Shown: positions 1 through 6,110 of the stretch, piece after piece
Numbering within the stretch: position 1 is the stretch's first letter
Layout of the letters: each line of letters opens with the position of its first letter
Translations under genes and position numbers: made by a program
Source: Nocardioides sp.
Lineage (GTDB): Bacteria; Actinomycetota; Actinomycetes; Propionibacteriales; Nocardioidaceae
Length of the DNA stretch: 7,253 bases
NCBI GenBank assembly: GCA_030145945.1
Contig: JASLDK010000154.1
Span: 1 to 7,253, forward strand
Direction: 5' to 3'
The notes under the pieces: model-generated
Databases searched by the model: none
Told to the model about the DNA's origin: nothing
What the model saw: only the letters and a program-made list of their open reading frames with translations

Positions 1-18
1 ACCGCTCCCGCTGGCTTC

Positions 19-387
19 GTGGCCCGGCACAACGAGGTGATCGGCAGCGTCGCCAGCATCGTGGCGCTCGCGGCGTCGGTGGGGGCAGGCACCGGACTGA
101 TGTTCGGGACCGACACCCGCGGGGTCTCGGCGATCCTGACCGTGCTCACGGTCGCCGGAGGAGCATTCACCCTGCTGCTGCTGGGAATCGATGCCGCGCT
201 GCACGCCGCGACCCCGGAGGACCAGTGGGTCGACGAGGAGACGACGTGGCGCGCGACGCAGGGACTGGACCCGATGACTGAGGCCGATCGGGCAGCCGCG
301 GCGAGGGCTCGACGCCGAGCAGCCGTCATCTCCGTGCTCGCCCTCCTGGTCGGGCTCGCGCTGAGCGTGGTCCCCGACATCCTCTGA
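19..387 (+). CDS. small three-helix membrane protein, unknown function (possibly 5'-truncated)
   Basis: A 122-residue protein starting at GTG 19. The frame is open from base 1 with no stop, so the true start may lie outside the window and this may be the C-terminal part of a longer protein. Three hydrophobic stretches are visible: about residues 9-30, 37-62 and 100-120. Between the second and third lies a charged loop (about 65-100) with acidic residues first and an Arg/Ala-rich stretch (RAAAARARRR) just before the last helix. By the positive-inside rule the Arg-rich end of the loop is probably cytoplasmic. I recognise no family and assign no function. It is followed by 121 bases without a gene before the transporter operon, so it is probably not part of that operon. 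I am fairly sure it is coding and unsure of the start. Confidence 0.6.
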   Translation: MARHNEVIGSVASIVALAASVGAGTGLMFGTDTRGVSAILTVLTVAGGAFTLLLLGIDAALHAATPEDQWVDEETTWRATQGLDPMTEADRAAAARARRRAAVISVLALLVGLALSVVPDIL

Positions 388-446
388 TCGACGCCGCTCC
401 GCCCGGCCACCCGGCCCAGTGCGCAGCAGACGATGCGTGTCACAAC

Positions 447-474
447 TTGGTCTCGTCCGGGACTTTCGTACTAG
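447..474 (+). promoter_or_regulatory. candidate promoter of the gluABCD operon
   Basis: TTGGTC (447-452) and TACTAG (469-474) are separated by 16 bases, an acceptable -35/-10 pair for a housekeeping sigma factor, and would give a 5' leader of roughly 28 bases before ATG 509. The stretch is less GC-rich than the flanking genes. The sequence ACTAGC occurs at 470-475 and again at 493-498. No Shine-Dalgarno sequence precedes ATG 509, so a second possibility is a near-leaderless transcript using TAGCGT (495-500), eight bases before the ATG. The match is by eye only. Confidence 0.35.
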
Positions 475-508
475 CCGAGATAGCCCATTCGGACTAGCGT
501 CCTCACCT

Positions 509-1294
509 ATGACCGTCACCGACGACGCTCCGGTGGACCGTAACCCGGCCCGTTCCGGCGATCCCCTGGTCGAGCTCACCGATGTGCAGAAGTGGTACGG
601 CGAGTTGCACGTCCTGCAGGACATCAACCTCACCGTCGGACGGGGCGAGGTGGTCGTGGTGATCGGCCCGTCCGGCTCCGGCAAGTCGACGTTGTGCCGC
701 ACGATCAACCGGCTGGAACCGATCGACTCCGGCCAGATCCTCATCGAAGGAGCCGTGCTCCCGCAGGAGGGCAAGGCACTCGCCCGCCACCGCGCCGATG
801 TCGGAATGGTGTTCCAGAGCTTCAACCTGTTCGCCCACAAGACGATCCTGGAGAACGTCACCCTCGGGCCGATCAAGGTGCGCAAGCAGTCGAGGTCAGA
901 GGCCGAGGCCAAGGCCCGCGAGCTCCTCGACCGGGTCGGCGTGGGCAAGCAGGTGGACAAGTACCCCGCCCAGCTGTCCGGCGGTCAGCAGCAGCGCGTC
1001 GCGATCGCTCGCGCACTGGCGATGGAGCCCAAGGTGATGCTCTTCGACGAGCCGACCTCCGCGCTCGATCCGGAGATGATCAAGGAGGTCCTCGACGTCA
1101 TGGTGGACCTCGCCGAGCGCGGCATGACGATGGTCGTGGTCACCCACGAGATGGGGTTCGCCCGCACTGCCGCCAACCGCGTCGTGTTCATGGCCGACGG
1201 TCAGATCCTCGAGACCACCGACCCCGAGACCTTCTTCACCAACCCGCAGAGCGATCGAGCCAAGGACTTCCTCGGCAAGATCCTCAAGCACTGA
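509..1294 (+). CDS. gluA: glutamate-type amino acid ABC transporter, ATP-binding protein GluA
   Basis: This is the cytoplasmic ATPase that drives import through GluC-GluD. From ATG 509 it has 261 residues, slightly longer than the usual 240-250 because of an N-terminal tail of about 20 residues. All ABC motifs are intact: A-loop aromatic Y30, Walker A GPSGSGKST (53-61), Q-loop Q103 in VFQSFNLF, signature LSGGQ (156-160), Walker B VMLFDEP (177-182 region) with catalytic E181, D-loop SALD (184-187) and switch H213. The sequence is typical of the GlnQ/HisP/GluA polar amino acid subfamily. The frame stays open upstream to a GTG at 419, but those extra residues do not resemble the family, so I chose 509; no clear ribosome binding site precedes it. 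It is the first gene of a four-gene operon, with 38 bases before gluB. The ATPase role is very secure; glutamate as substrate rests on gene order and the SBP. Confidence 0.93.
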   Translation: MTVTDDAPVDRNPARSGDPLVELTDVQKWYGELHVLQDINLTVGRGEVVVVIGPSGSGKSTLCRTINRLEPIDSGQILIEGAVLPQEGKALARHRADVGMVFQSFNLFAHKTILENVTLGPIKVRKQSRSEAEAKARELLDRVGVGKQVDKYPAQLSGGQQQRVAIARALAMEPKVMLFDEPTSALDPEMIKEVLDVMVDLAERGMTMVVVTHEMGFARTAANRVVFMADGQILETTDPETFFTNPQSDRAKDFLGKILKH

Positions 1295-1332
1295 TGCCCG
1301 TTCGATCTCGGGCGAGAAAAGGAGCAAGGAAG

Positions 1333-2229
1333 ATGCGACTGAGGAAGATCTTCGTGGCGGCCGCCGCGACCATCGCCGTCACCGGCGGCCTCGCCGCGTG
1401 CGGGAACGCAGGCAGCGACAAGGAGGGACGTGACGTCAAGGCCAAGAGCGACTGCGACGGCAAGTTCGAGGCCGGCTCACGCATGGCCGAGCTCGCCAAG
1501 GCCGGGAAGATCACCGTGGGCGTGAAATTCGACCAGCCGGGCCTCGGCTTCAAGGGCGCCACCGACAAGGTGCCCAGCGGCTTCGACGTCGAGATCGCCA
1601 AGTTGCTCGTCGCCGACCTGTGCATCGACCCCTCCGACACCAACAAGGTGACCTGGGAGGAGACGATCTCCGACAACCGCGAGCCCTACCTTGAGTCGGG
1701 CAAGGACGACGTCGTGCTGGCGACGTACTCCATCACTGCCGACCGCCAGAAGGTCGTCGGCCAGGCGGGTCCCTACATGGTCACGGGCCAGCAGGTCCTG
1801 GTGAAGGACGACAGCAACGTGAAGGGCATCGACGACCTCAAGCGCAAGGAGGTGTGCTCGGTGACCGGGTCGACGTCGCTGGCCAACGTCCAGGCCAAGG
1901 GCGCCAAGGGCGTGGGCGCCGACTCCTACTCCGAGTGCGCCGAGAAGGTGCTCGACGGCACCTACCCGGCGATGTCGACCGATGGTTCGATCCTCGCCGG
2001 ACTCGCGGCCCAGAACGAGGGCAAGCTCAAGGTGGTCGGCGAGCAGTTCTCCACCGAGAACATCGGTGTCGGCTACGGCAAGAACCACCCCGAGATGTGC
2101 AAGTGGATCGGCGACGTGCTCACCAAGGCGTTCCAGGACGGCTCGTGGGCGGAGGCCTTCAAGCTGACTCTCGGGCCCTCGGGGGTGGAGACGCCGGAGC
2201 CTCCGACGCTGCAGCCCTGCCAGCAGTGA
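1333..2229 (+). CDS. gluB: glutamate-type ABC transporter substrate-binding lipoprotein GluB
   Basis: A 298-residue solute-binding lipoprotein. Residues 1-22 form a signal peptide (charged MRLRK, hydrophobic core) ending in the lipobox L-A-A-C with lipidated C23. The mature part is a type II periplasmic-binding fold: ITVGVKFDQPGLGFK (about 60-74), GFDVEIAKLL (83-92), the ATYSITADR segment (130-138), whose R138 is in the family position that grips the ligand alpha-carboxylate, and STDGSIL (215-221), whose D217 sits where the family binds the alpha-amino group. C175 and C202 match a cysteine pair I recall from Corynebacterium GluB and probably form a disulfide. C41, C97, C256 and C296 are also present. 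AAGGAG-like purines (AGGAG 1320-1324) lie eight bases before ATG 1333 and decide the start; the same frame is open much further upstream only as a shadow of gluA. Glutamate is the likely ligand, but glutamine or aspartate cannot be excluded. Confidence 0.9.
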   Translation: MRLRKIFVAAAATIAVTGGLAACGNAGSDKEGRDVKAKSDCDGKFEAGSRMAELAKAGKITVGVKFDQPGLGFKGATDKVPSGFDVEIAKLLVADLCIDPSDTNKVTWEETISDNREPYLESGKDDVVLATYSITADRQKVVGQAGPYMVTGQQVLVKDDSNVKGIDDLKRKEVCSVTGSTSLANVQAKGAKGVGADSYSECAEKVLDGTYPAMSTDGSILAGLAAQNEGKLKVVGEQFSTENIGVGYGKNHPEMCKWIGDVLTKAFQDGSWAEAFKLTLGPSGVETPEPPTLQPCQQ

Positions 2230-2255
2230 CCGGGCGCTGATCCAGCCATGACCAC

Positions 2256-2292
2256 GGAGCCGGGGCTGTCGGCGTACGACGGCCCCGGCTCC
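2256..2292 (+). promoter_or_regulatory. strong hairpin between gluB and gluC
   Basis: GGAGCCGGGGC (2256-2266) pairs perfectly with GCCCCGGCTCC (2282-2292). Inside this, T2267-G2281 is a wobble pair and GTCG (2268-2271) pairs with CGAC (2277-2280). The result is a 16-bp stem with a five-base loop, GCGTA. No T-run follows. In ABC importer operons such a hairpin after the binding-protein gene commonly protects the upstream mRNA 3' end or partly terminates transcription, so that binding protein exceeds permease. That role is inferred here. Confidence 0.75.
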
Positions 2293-2300
2293 CCTCATCG

Positions 2301-2306
2301 AAGGGG
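2301..2306 (+). promoter_or_regulatory. ribosome binding site selecting the TTG start of gluC
   Basis: AAGGGG ends six bases before TTG 2313, ideal spacing. The next in-frame start, GTG 2322, would be 15 bases away, and the ATG at 2317 is out of frame. This supports the rare TTG initiation codon for gluC. Confidence 0.6.
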
Positions 2307-2312
2307 ACGCCC

Positions 2313-2996
2313 TTGAATGCGGTGCTCGACAACCTCGACCAAGTCCTGAAGGGATTCGGCTACACGCTCTTCCTGTTCCTGGTCAGCGCCGTCGCGTCCC
2401 TCGTCCTCGGCACCGTCCTGGTCGCCATGCGGGTCGGCCCGATCAGCGTCCTGCGGGCGCTCGCGACCGTCTACGTGTCGGTCGTGCGCAACACCCCGCT
2501 CGTGTTGATCTTCATCTTCTTCCACTTCGCGGCGCCGATCCTCGGCATCAACTTCAAGTGGGTGCAGGTCCATATCGGCACCTTCGACTTCACCTCGGCG
2601 TTCGCGACCGCCTTCGTGGCCCTGAGCCTCTACACCGCCTGCTTCGTGTGCGAGGCACTGCGCTCAGGCGTCAACGCCGTCCCCATGGGTCAGGCCGAGG
2701 CCGCTCGTGCGATCGGGCTGCCGTTCACGGGCGTGATGACGCAGGTCGTCCTGCCGCAGGCCATGCGGGCCTCCGTGCCGCCCGTGGCCAGCGCGCTGAT
2801 CGCGATGCTCAAGAACAGCTCCGTCGCCGGCGTCTTCTTCCTCGCCGAGGCGTTGGCGACGATGCGCGCCATGACCAACGACCACAGCAGCGAGCGGATC
2901 GGGATCTTCATCTGCTTCGCGATCGGCTACATCGTGCTCGTCGAGATCGTGTCGCTGATCGCGATGAGCTTCGAGCGAAGGTGGAGGGTCGCCTGA
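2313..2996 (+). CDS. gluC: glutamate-type ABC transporter permease GluC
   Basis: A 227-residue inner-membrane permease of the HisM/GlnP type, the usual length for the family. It forms one half of the translocation channel with GluD. Hydrophobic helices appear near 15-40, 50-72, 95-113, 155-180 and 195-219. The conserved VRNTPLVL motif (58-65) and the EAA cytoplasmic loop (EAARAIGLP beginning at 129, ending in VVLP by 148) are intact; this loop docks onto GluA. The start is TTG 2313, supported by AAGGGG six bases upstream. Its stop TGA (2994-2996) shares one base with the ATG of gluD, so the two permeases are translationally coupled. It is separated from gluB by an 83-base gap holding a strong hairpin. 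The family is secure; the specific letter C follows the operon order. Confidence 0.9.
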   Translation: MNAVLDNLDQVLKGFGYTLFLFLVSAVASLVLGTVLVAMRVGPISVLRALATVYVSVVRNTPLVLIFIFFHFAAPILGINFKWVQVHIGTFDFTSAFATAFVALSLYTACFVCEALRSGVNAVPMGQAEAARAIGLPFTGVMTQVVLPQAMRASVPPVASALIAMLKNSSVAGVFFLAEALATMRAMTNDHSSERIGIFICFAIGYIVLVEIVSLIAMSFERRWRVA

Positions 2997-3862
2997 TGGC
3001 CGCCAGCGTTCTCTTCGACGCGCCGGGTCCCGCAACCCGGACGCGCCACCGGATCTACACGATCCTCGCCTCGGCGGCGATCGCTGCCGCCGTCGTCTAC
3101 GCGCTGTGGAAGCTGAACGACGACGGGCAGTTCGACTACGCCCTGTGGGAGCCGTTCCTCACCCCGAGCTATGTCGGCGCACTGCTCATGGACGGCCTGG
3201 TCGTCACCGTCACCATGGCCGTCTTCGCCATCGTCGGAGCCGTCGTGTTCGGCTTCCTGTTCGGCGTGGCGAAGATGTCCGACCACGCGTGGATCCGCTG
3301 GCCAGCCTGGGCGGTCGTGGAGTTCTTCCGCGCCATGCCGGTGCTCCTGCTGATGATCTTCGTCTACTACGCATGGTTCATCTCGAGCCACGGCAACTTC
3401 TTGTGGGTCGACGAGCGCGGCGGCTTCCTCGCCGTCGTCATCGCGCTCACCTGCTACAACGGCGCGGTCCTCGCGGAAGTCGTCCGGGCGGGGGTGGACG
3501 CCGTCCCCAAGGGCCAGGCCGAGGCGGCGTACGCCATCGGGATGCGCAAGACCCAGGTGATGGCCCTGATCCTGCTGCCCCAGGCGGTCAAGGTGATGCT
3601 GCCGGCGATCATCAGCCAGATGGTGGTTGCCCTGAAGGACACCAGCCTGGGGTACGCCGTGGCGGCACCGGGTCTGACGAAGATCGGGCAGCAGATCTAC
3701 AAGGAGTTTCACAACCAGGTGCCGACGGCGTTCGTGCTGGCCGTGCTCTACGTGGGCCTCAACCTGCTGCTGACGCTGCTTGCCACGTGGATCCAGAAGC
3801 GGTTCGTCGGCGAGAAGAAGATCGACGTGGCTGCCGCTGCCGCGGGCGTCGACCGCGCCTGA
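2996..3862 (+). CDS. gluD: glutamate-type ABC transporter permease GluD
   Basis: A 288-residue permease, partner of GluC. It is longer than GluC because of an N-terminal extension with its own helix (about 22-38) and a polar stretch (40-60) before the core, as is typical of the D subunit. Core helices lie near 65-92, 105-130, 145-163, 200-215 and 243-266. The conserved FFRAMPVLLL segment (110-119) and the EAA loop (EAAYAIGMR from 176 to LLPQA at 197) are visible. The last 20 residues are Lys- and Ala-rich and probably cytoplasmic. ATG 2996 overlaps the gluC stop by one base (TGATG), and GGAGGG (2983-2988) lies seven bases upstream, which fixes the start; the frame is open further upstream only as a shadow of gluC. 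The stop codon is inside the stem of the operon terminator. Confidence 0.9.
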   Translation: MAASVLFDAPGPATRTRHRIYTILASAAIAAAVVYALWKLNDDGQFDYALWEPFLTPSYVGALLMDGLVVTVTMAVFAIVGAVVFGFLFGVAKMSDHAWIRWPAWAVVEFFRAMPVLLLMIFVYYAWFISSHGNFLWVDERGGFLAVVIALTCYNGAVLAEVVRAGVDAVPKGQAEAAYAIGMRKTQVMALILLPQAVKVMLPAIISQMVVALKDTSLGYAVAAPGLTKIGQQIYKEFHNQVPTAFVLAVLYVGLNLLLTLLATWIQKRFVGEKKIDVAAAAAGVDRA

Positions 3863-3907
3863 ATCCACCGGTTCGGCTGGCTGCGGCCGAACCGGTGGAT
3901 TCAGGCG
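3856..3907. terminator. bidirectional terminator hairpin between gluD and the DUF4442 gene
   Basis: Bases 3856-3877 are perfectly complementary to 3886-3907, giving a 22-bp stem with an eight-base loop (TGGCTGCG). The left arm contains the gluD stop codon (3860-3862) and the right arm ends five bases before the stop of the convergent gene (3913-3915). No T-run flanks either side, as is common for actinobacterial hairpin terminators. Its place between converging genes suits termination in both directions. Confidence 0.88.
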
Positions 3908-3912
3908 GACAA

Positions 3913-4389
3913 CTACTTCTTGGGGGTCACCCACAAGGTGATGGTGCCCTCGATGACGACGGTGCCGTCGGCCAGCTCGCCGCGGACGCGGACGGGGAGT
4001 TCGCCGTTCGCGTTGTCCCACTGCTCCTGGTCGGTCTCCGCGATGCAGGTGACGTCGCCGGTCGCCTTGGCGGTGTAGGCGATCGACATGCCCTTGGGAA
4101 TCCACCGCTTCGTGTCGGGGATGGTGGACTCGGCCAGCCCCCCCATCGCCATCTCGAGGCCGTTGCACATGGCGATCGCATGCACGGTGCCGATGTGGTT
4201 CTGCACGCTGCGCCGCTTGGGGATGACGACCGAGGCGTAGTTGGGGCGCAGGTCGGTGACCCGCGGGTGGATCGTGGCGAAGTAGGGCGCCTTCTGGCTG
4301 AACGCGATCGAGAAGACGCGCTTGCCGAGGGTGCCGCCGACGACCGGCAGGCCGGTCGTGGTCTTCCAGAGGTTGTGGACCTGAGTCAT
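3913..4389 (-). CDS. DUF4442 hotdog-fold protein, putative thioesterase-like
   Basis: A 158-residue soluble protein that resembles the DUF4442 branch of the hotdog-fold superfamily, which includes acyl-CoA thioesterases. The key stretch is NHIGTVHAIAMCNGLEMAMG (64-83): an N-H-x-G-T-V-H turn followed by the central hotdog helix with E79 in a possible catalytic position. The rest is the alternating beta-strand pattern expected of the five-stranded sheet, for example MSIAYTAKATGDVTCIAE (101-118) and GTVVIEGTITLWVT (142-155). The family's substrates are mostly unproven, so I give no specific reaction. ATG 4389 is the only reasonable start; it lacks a Shine-Dalgarno sequence but has a -10-like hexamer just upstream, suggesting a leaderless mRNA. 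It converges on gluD and lies 79 bases downstream of the sigma-factor gene on the same strand, so it may also be reached by readthrough. Confidence 0.82.
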   Translation of the reverse strand: MTQVHNLWKTTTGLPVVGGTLGKRVFSIAFSQKAPYFATIHPRVTDLRPNYASVVIPKRRSVQNHIGTVHAIAMCNGLEMAMGGLAESTIPDTKRWIPKGMSIAYTAKATGDVTCIAETDQEQWDNANGELPVRVRGELADGTVVIEGTITLWVTPKK

Positions 4390-4396
4390 GACAACC

Positions 4397-4402
4397 AGAT
4401 TA
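4397..4402 (-). promoter_or_regulatory. -10 element for a leaderless DUF4442 transcript
   Basis: Read on the minus strand, TAATCT (4402 down to 4397) lies seven bases before the A of ATG 4389, the spacing that places the transcription start at or next to the initiation codon. The absence of a Shine-Dalgarno sequence agrees with this. I see no convincing -35 box at 16-18 bases. Confidence 0.4.
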
Positions 4403-4440
4403 CTCGCCAGTAACCTGTGGGGCGAACCGACTCCGACGAG

Positions 4441-4457
4441 GACAGCTCCCGGCTGTC
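4441..4457 (-). terminator. short hairpin after the sigma-factor gene, weak terminator candidate
   Basis: GACAGC (4441-4446) pairs with GCTGTC (4452-4457) around a five-base loop, 11 bases past the sigma-factor stop codon on the minus strand. The stem is only six pairs with no T-run, so it may terminate poorly or be chance. Confidence 0.3.
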
Positions 4458-4468
4458 AGGGTGCCGGA

Positions 4469-5947
4469 TCAGTTGTCGTTGCCCAACGCGATCTCGACCG
4501 CCCCGCCCGGAAGATCCAGCTTGACGCCGGCCCCACCGGAATCGGGGAAACTCACCACGATCGGGCCGATGCAGATCTGGTAGTCCCCACACGCTGGCGA
4601 CTTCGGCGGAACACTCGCGGGCGGTGTCGACGGCGTCGTGGTCGGGGACGGCGTCGTCGGCGGACTGGCCGGCATCGTGGTGGGCGGCACCGGCAGGTTC
4701 GTCGTACTCGAGGGCGTCGGGGCTGCGGCCGGCGTGTTCGAGGCGAGTGGCACGCCGGGTGCCGACGGCGACGACTCCGGCGAACTGGGCGCCTTCGTCG
4801 GCGCCGGGGTCGATGGCGCAGCCGCGGGAGGCACCGGCACCACCGGGCTGGCCGCCCGGGTCGGGGCCGAGGCAATGGCCACTGGCCCAGCATCCTTCGG
4901 GTCATCACCGAGCGGTGCGCTGCTCACTGCAGCGGGCCGCTGCGGCGAAGCCCCGGAGTCGCCGCCGTTCATGACGGCAAGAGCTCCAGCCGCAACCGCG
5001 GCGACCGCAACCGCGGCCGCAGCAACGACGGCCGCGCTCGAGGCAGTGCCGCCGGCCGCCGTACCGCCGGCGCCGCCGGCGCCCGCTCCACCCGAGCCAG
5101 CGGCCGCACCGGCACCCGCCGCGCCAGCGGCTCCGCCGCCGACGAGCCAGAGCAGGGCCTTGCTGCCAGCCGGAACGACGGCGAGCAGGACGATCGGCAA
5201 CACGTAGGCGGCGAGGCGTTGGTTGACCTGGTCGACGACGAGGAACGCCTGCTGGCACTCGGCGCAGTCGTCGAGGTGGGCGTCGAACTTCGCAGCCGCC
5301 CGGTCGCTCAGGTCGCCGCGAGCCTGCTGACTCATCCGGGCGTGCACCCACCGGCACTGTTCGCGCGCCGGCTCGGGACCGGCGTGCATGTCGAGGTAGG
5401 CGCGCTTGAGGCCCTCGCGCGCGCGGTGCGCCAGCGACGAGACTGCGCGCGGCTTGAGATCCATCAGGGTCGCGACCTCGGCAGGCTTGCGGCCCTCGAC
5501 CTCGACGTGCCACAGCACCTTCTGCCACGCCTCGGGGAGGCTGGAAAGGGCGTCGACGGCCACGGTCTCGTCGAGGCCCTCGACGACCTCCTCCGGCGTC
5601 TTGTCCGCGAGGTCGGGCTGGTCGAAGAGCCACGGCTGGTCGGAGGCGGACGCCTCGCGCGTCGAGCGGAGACCGTCGCGATAGCCGTTGCGGATGGTCA
5701 CGTGGAGGTAGGAGCGGAAGTTGGACGTCGGACCGCCACCGGACCGCAACTGACCGAGCACGCGGGCGAACGACTCGGCCACCAACTCCTCGGCGGCTTC
5801 AGCACCGACCAGGATGCGAGCCAGGTTGCGAGCACCGTCGAGGTGGTCGCGATAGAGCTGTTCGATGGCCGCGACGTCACCGGACCGGGCGCACGCGAGG
5901 AGTTCGTCGTCGGCTCCCCCGACGGCGTCGTCGCCCGTCTGCTCCAC
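4469..5947 (-). CDS. ECF-type sigma factor fused to a zinc-finger, membrane segments and an extracytoplasmic-like tail
   Basis: A 492-residue protein, far longer than a standard ECF sigma factor (about 170-200). In order: sigma region 2 (about 13-94, ending FRSYLHVTIRNGYRDGL), a linker, sigma region 4 with its helix-turn-helix (133-185, EVATLMDLKPRAVSSLAHRA), then H224-x3-C228-x2-C231 with upstream C198 and H202, the zinc-binding pattern of ZAS anti-sigma domains. A hydrophobic segment follows (246-269), then a Gly/Ala-rich linker (270-302), a second Ala/Val-rich hydrophobic stretch (303-326), a Pro/Ser/Thr-rich tail (327-451) and a final module with C453 and C459. It should direct RNA polymerase to selected promoters while being held and inhibited at the membrane by its own C-terminal half. 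The frame also opens at GTG 5974, but AGGAAGG lies eight bases before GTG 5947, which I prefer. Actinobacterial ECF groups with C-terminal membrane extensions are known; I cannot assign the exact group. Signal and target genes are unknown. Confidence 0.85.
   Translation of the reverse strand: MEQTGDDAVGGADDELLACARSGDVAAIEQLYRDHLDGARNLARILVGAEAAEELVAESFARVLGQLRSGGGPTSNFRSYLHVTIRNGYRDGLRSTREASASDQPWLFDQPDLADKTPEEVVEGLDETVAVDALSSLPEAWQKVLWHVEVEGRKPAEVATLMDLKPRAVSSLAHRAREGLKRAYLDMHAGPEPAREQCRWVHARMSQQARGDLSDRAAAKFDAHLDDCAECQQAFLVVDQVNQRLAAYVLPIVLLAVVPAGSKALLWLVGGGAAGAAGAGAAAGSGGAGAGGAGGTAAGGTASSAAVVAAAAVAVAAVAAGALAVMNGGDSGASPQRPAAVSSAPLGDDPKDAGPVAIASAPTRAASPVVPVPPAAAPSTPAPTKAPSSPESSPSAPGVPLASNTPAAAPTPSSTTNLPVPPTTMPASPPTTPSPTTTPSTPPASVPPKSPACGDYQICIGPIVVSFPDSGGAGVKLDLPGGAVEIALGNDN
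4990..5017. repeat. 15-base-period direct repeat inside the sigma-factor gene
   Basis: CCGCAACCGCGGC occurs at 4990-5002 and again at 5005-5017, a multiple of three apart. It encodes part of the Ala/Val repeats of the second hydrophobic stretch. In-frame copy gain or loss by slippage could change the length of that segment. Confidence 0.6.
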
Positions 5948-5955
5948 GGTTCGTG

Positions 5956-5962
5956 CCTTCCT
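5956..5962 (-). promoter_or_regulatory. ribosome binding site of the sigma-factor gene
   Basis: On the minus strand AGGAAGG ends eight bases before GTG 5947. The alternative GTG at 5974 has no comparable purine run, so this site favours the shorter protein, nine residues less. Confidence 0.6.
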
Positions 5963-6040
5963 GTGGTCGATCACCGGCTGGTTCTCGATGTGTGTGACGC
6001 CCTGTTCAACGCATCACCGTGGAGTCGATGATGCCTGTTT

Positions 6041-6070
6041 TTCAAAAAGATGCGAAGTGCGCCCGAAAAT
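6041..6070 (+). promoter_or_regulatory. weak candidate promoter for the 6161 gene
   Basis: TTCAAA (6041-6046) and GAAAAT (6065-6070) are 18 bases apart, each matching four of six consensus positions. They sit in the only AT-rich patch of the divergent region, next to the palindrome TTTTTCAAAAA (6038-6048). No better plus-strand pair was seen. I found no convincing promoter for the minus-strand sigma-factor gene in the same region. Confidence 0.25.
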
Positions 6071-6093
6071 CGCGTGATGTTTCGCGACGCGAT
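6069..6093. promoter_or_regulatory. inverted repeat, operator candidate in the divergent control region
   Basis: ATCGCGT (6069-6075) and ACGCGAT (6087-6093) are perfect inverted copies separated by 11 bases, giving half-sites centred 18 bases apart. That is about two helical turns, suited to a dimeric regulator. It overlaps the likely start of transcription of the 6161 gene. No regulator can be named. Confidence 0.4.
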
Positions 6094-6110
6094 CCGTCTG
6101 GACCGATGAC

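Noticed and set aside
419..508. GTG 419 as the start of gluA
   Set aside because: The extra 30 residues do not resemble the family and would cover the best promoter candidate.
1296..1313. Short GCCCG/CGGGC hairpin between gluA and gluB
   Set aside because: Only five pairs with an eight-base loop; expected by chance in DNA this GC-rich.
592..1332. Long N-terminal extension of gluB running through gluA in another frame
   Set aside because: The extension is Arg/Pro/Gly-rich nonsense over a perfect ABC ATPase. The signal peptide and ribosome binding site place the start at 1333.
2558..2995. N-terminal extension of gluD through gluC
   Set aside because: Same kind of shadow. ATG 2996 has a good ribosome binding site and the TGATG coupling to gluC.
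2927..4168. 413-residue minus-strand open frame over gluD
   Set aside because: His/Asp/Arg-rich shadow of gluD and overlapping the genuine DUF4442 gene in a different frame.
4388..6031. 547-residue plus-strand open frame opposite the sigma-factor gene
   Set aside because: It is Arg/Gly-rich low-complexity sequence with no domain and mirrors the sigma gene, whose minus-strand product has clear sigma regions. It is a high-GC shadow.
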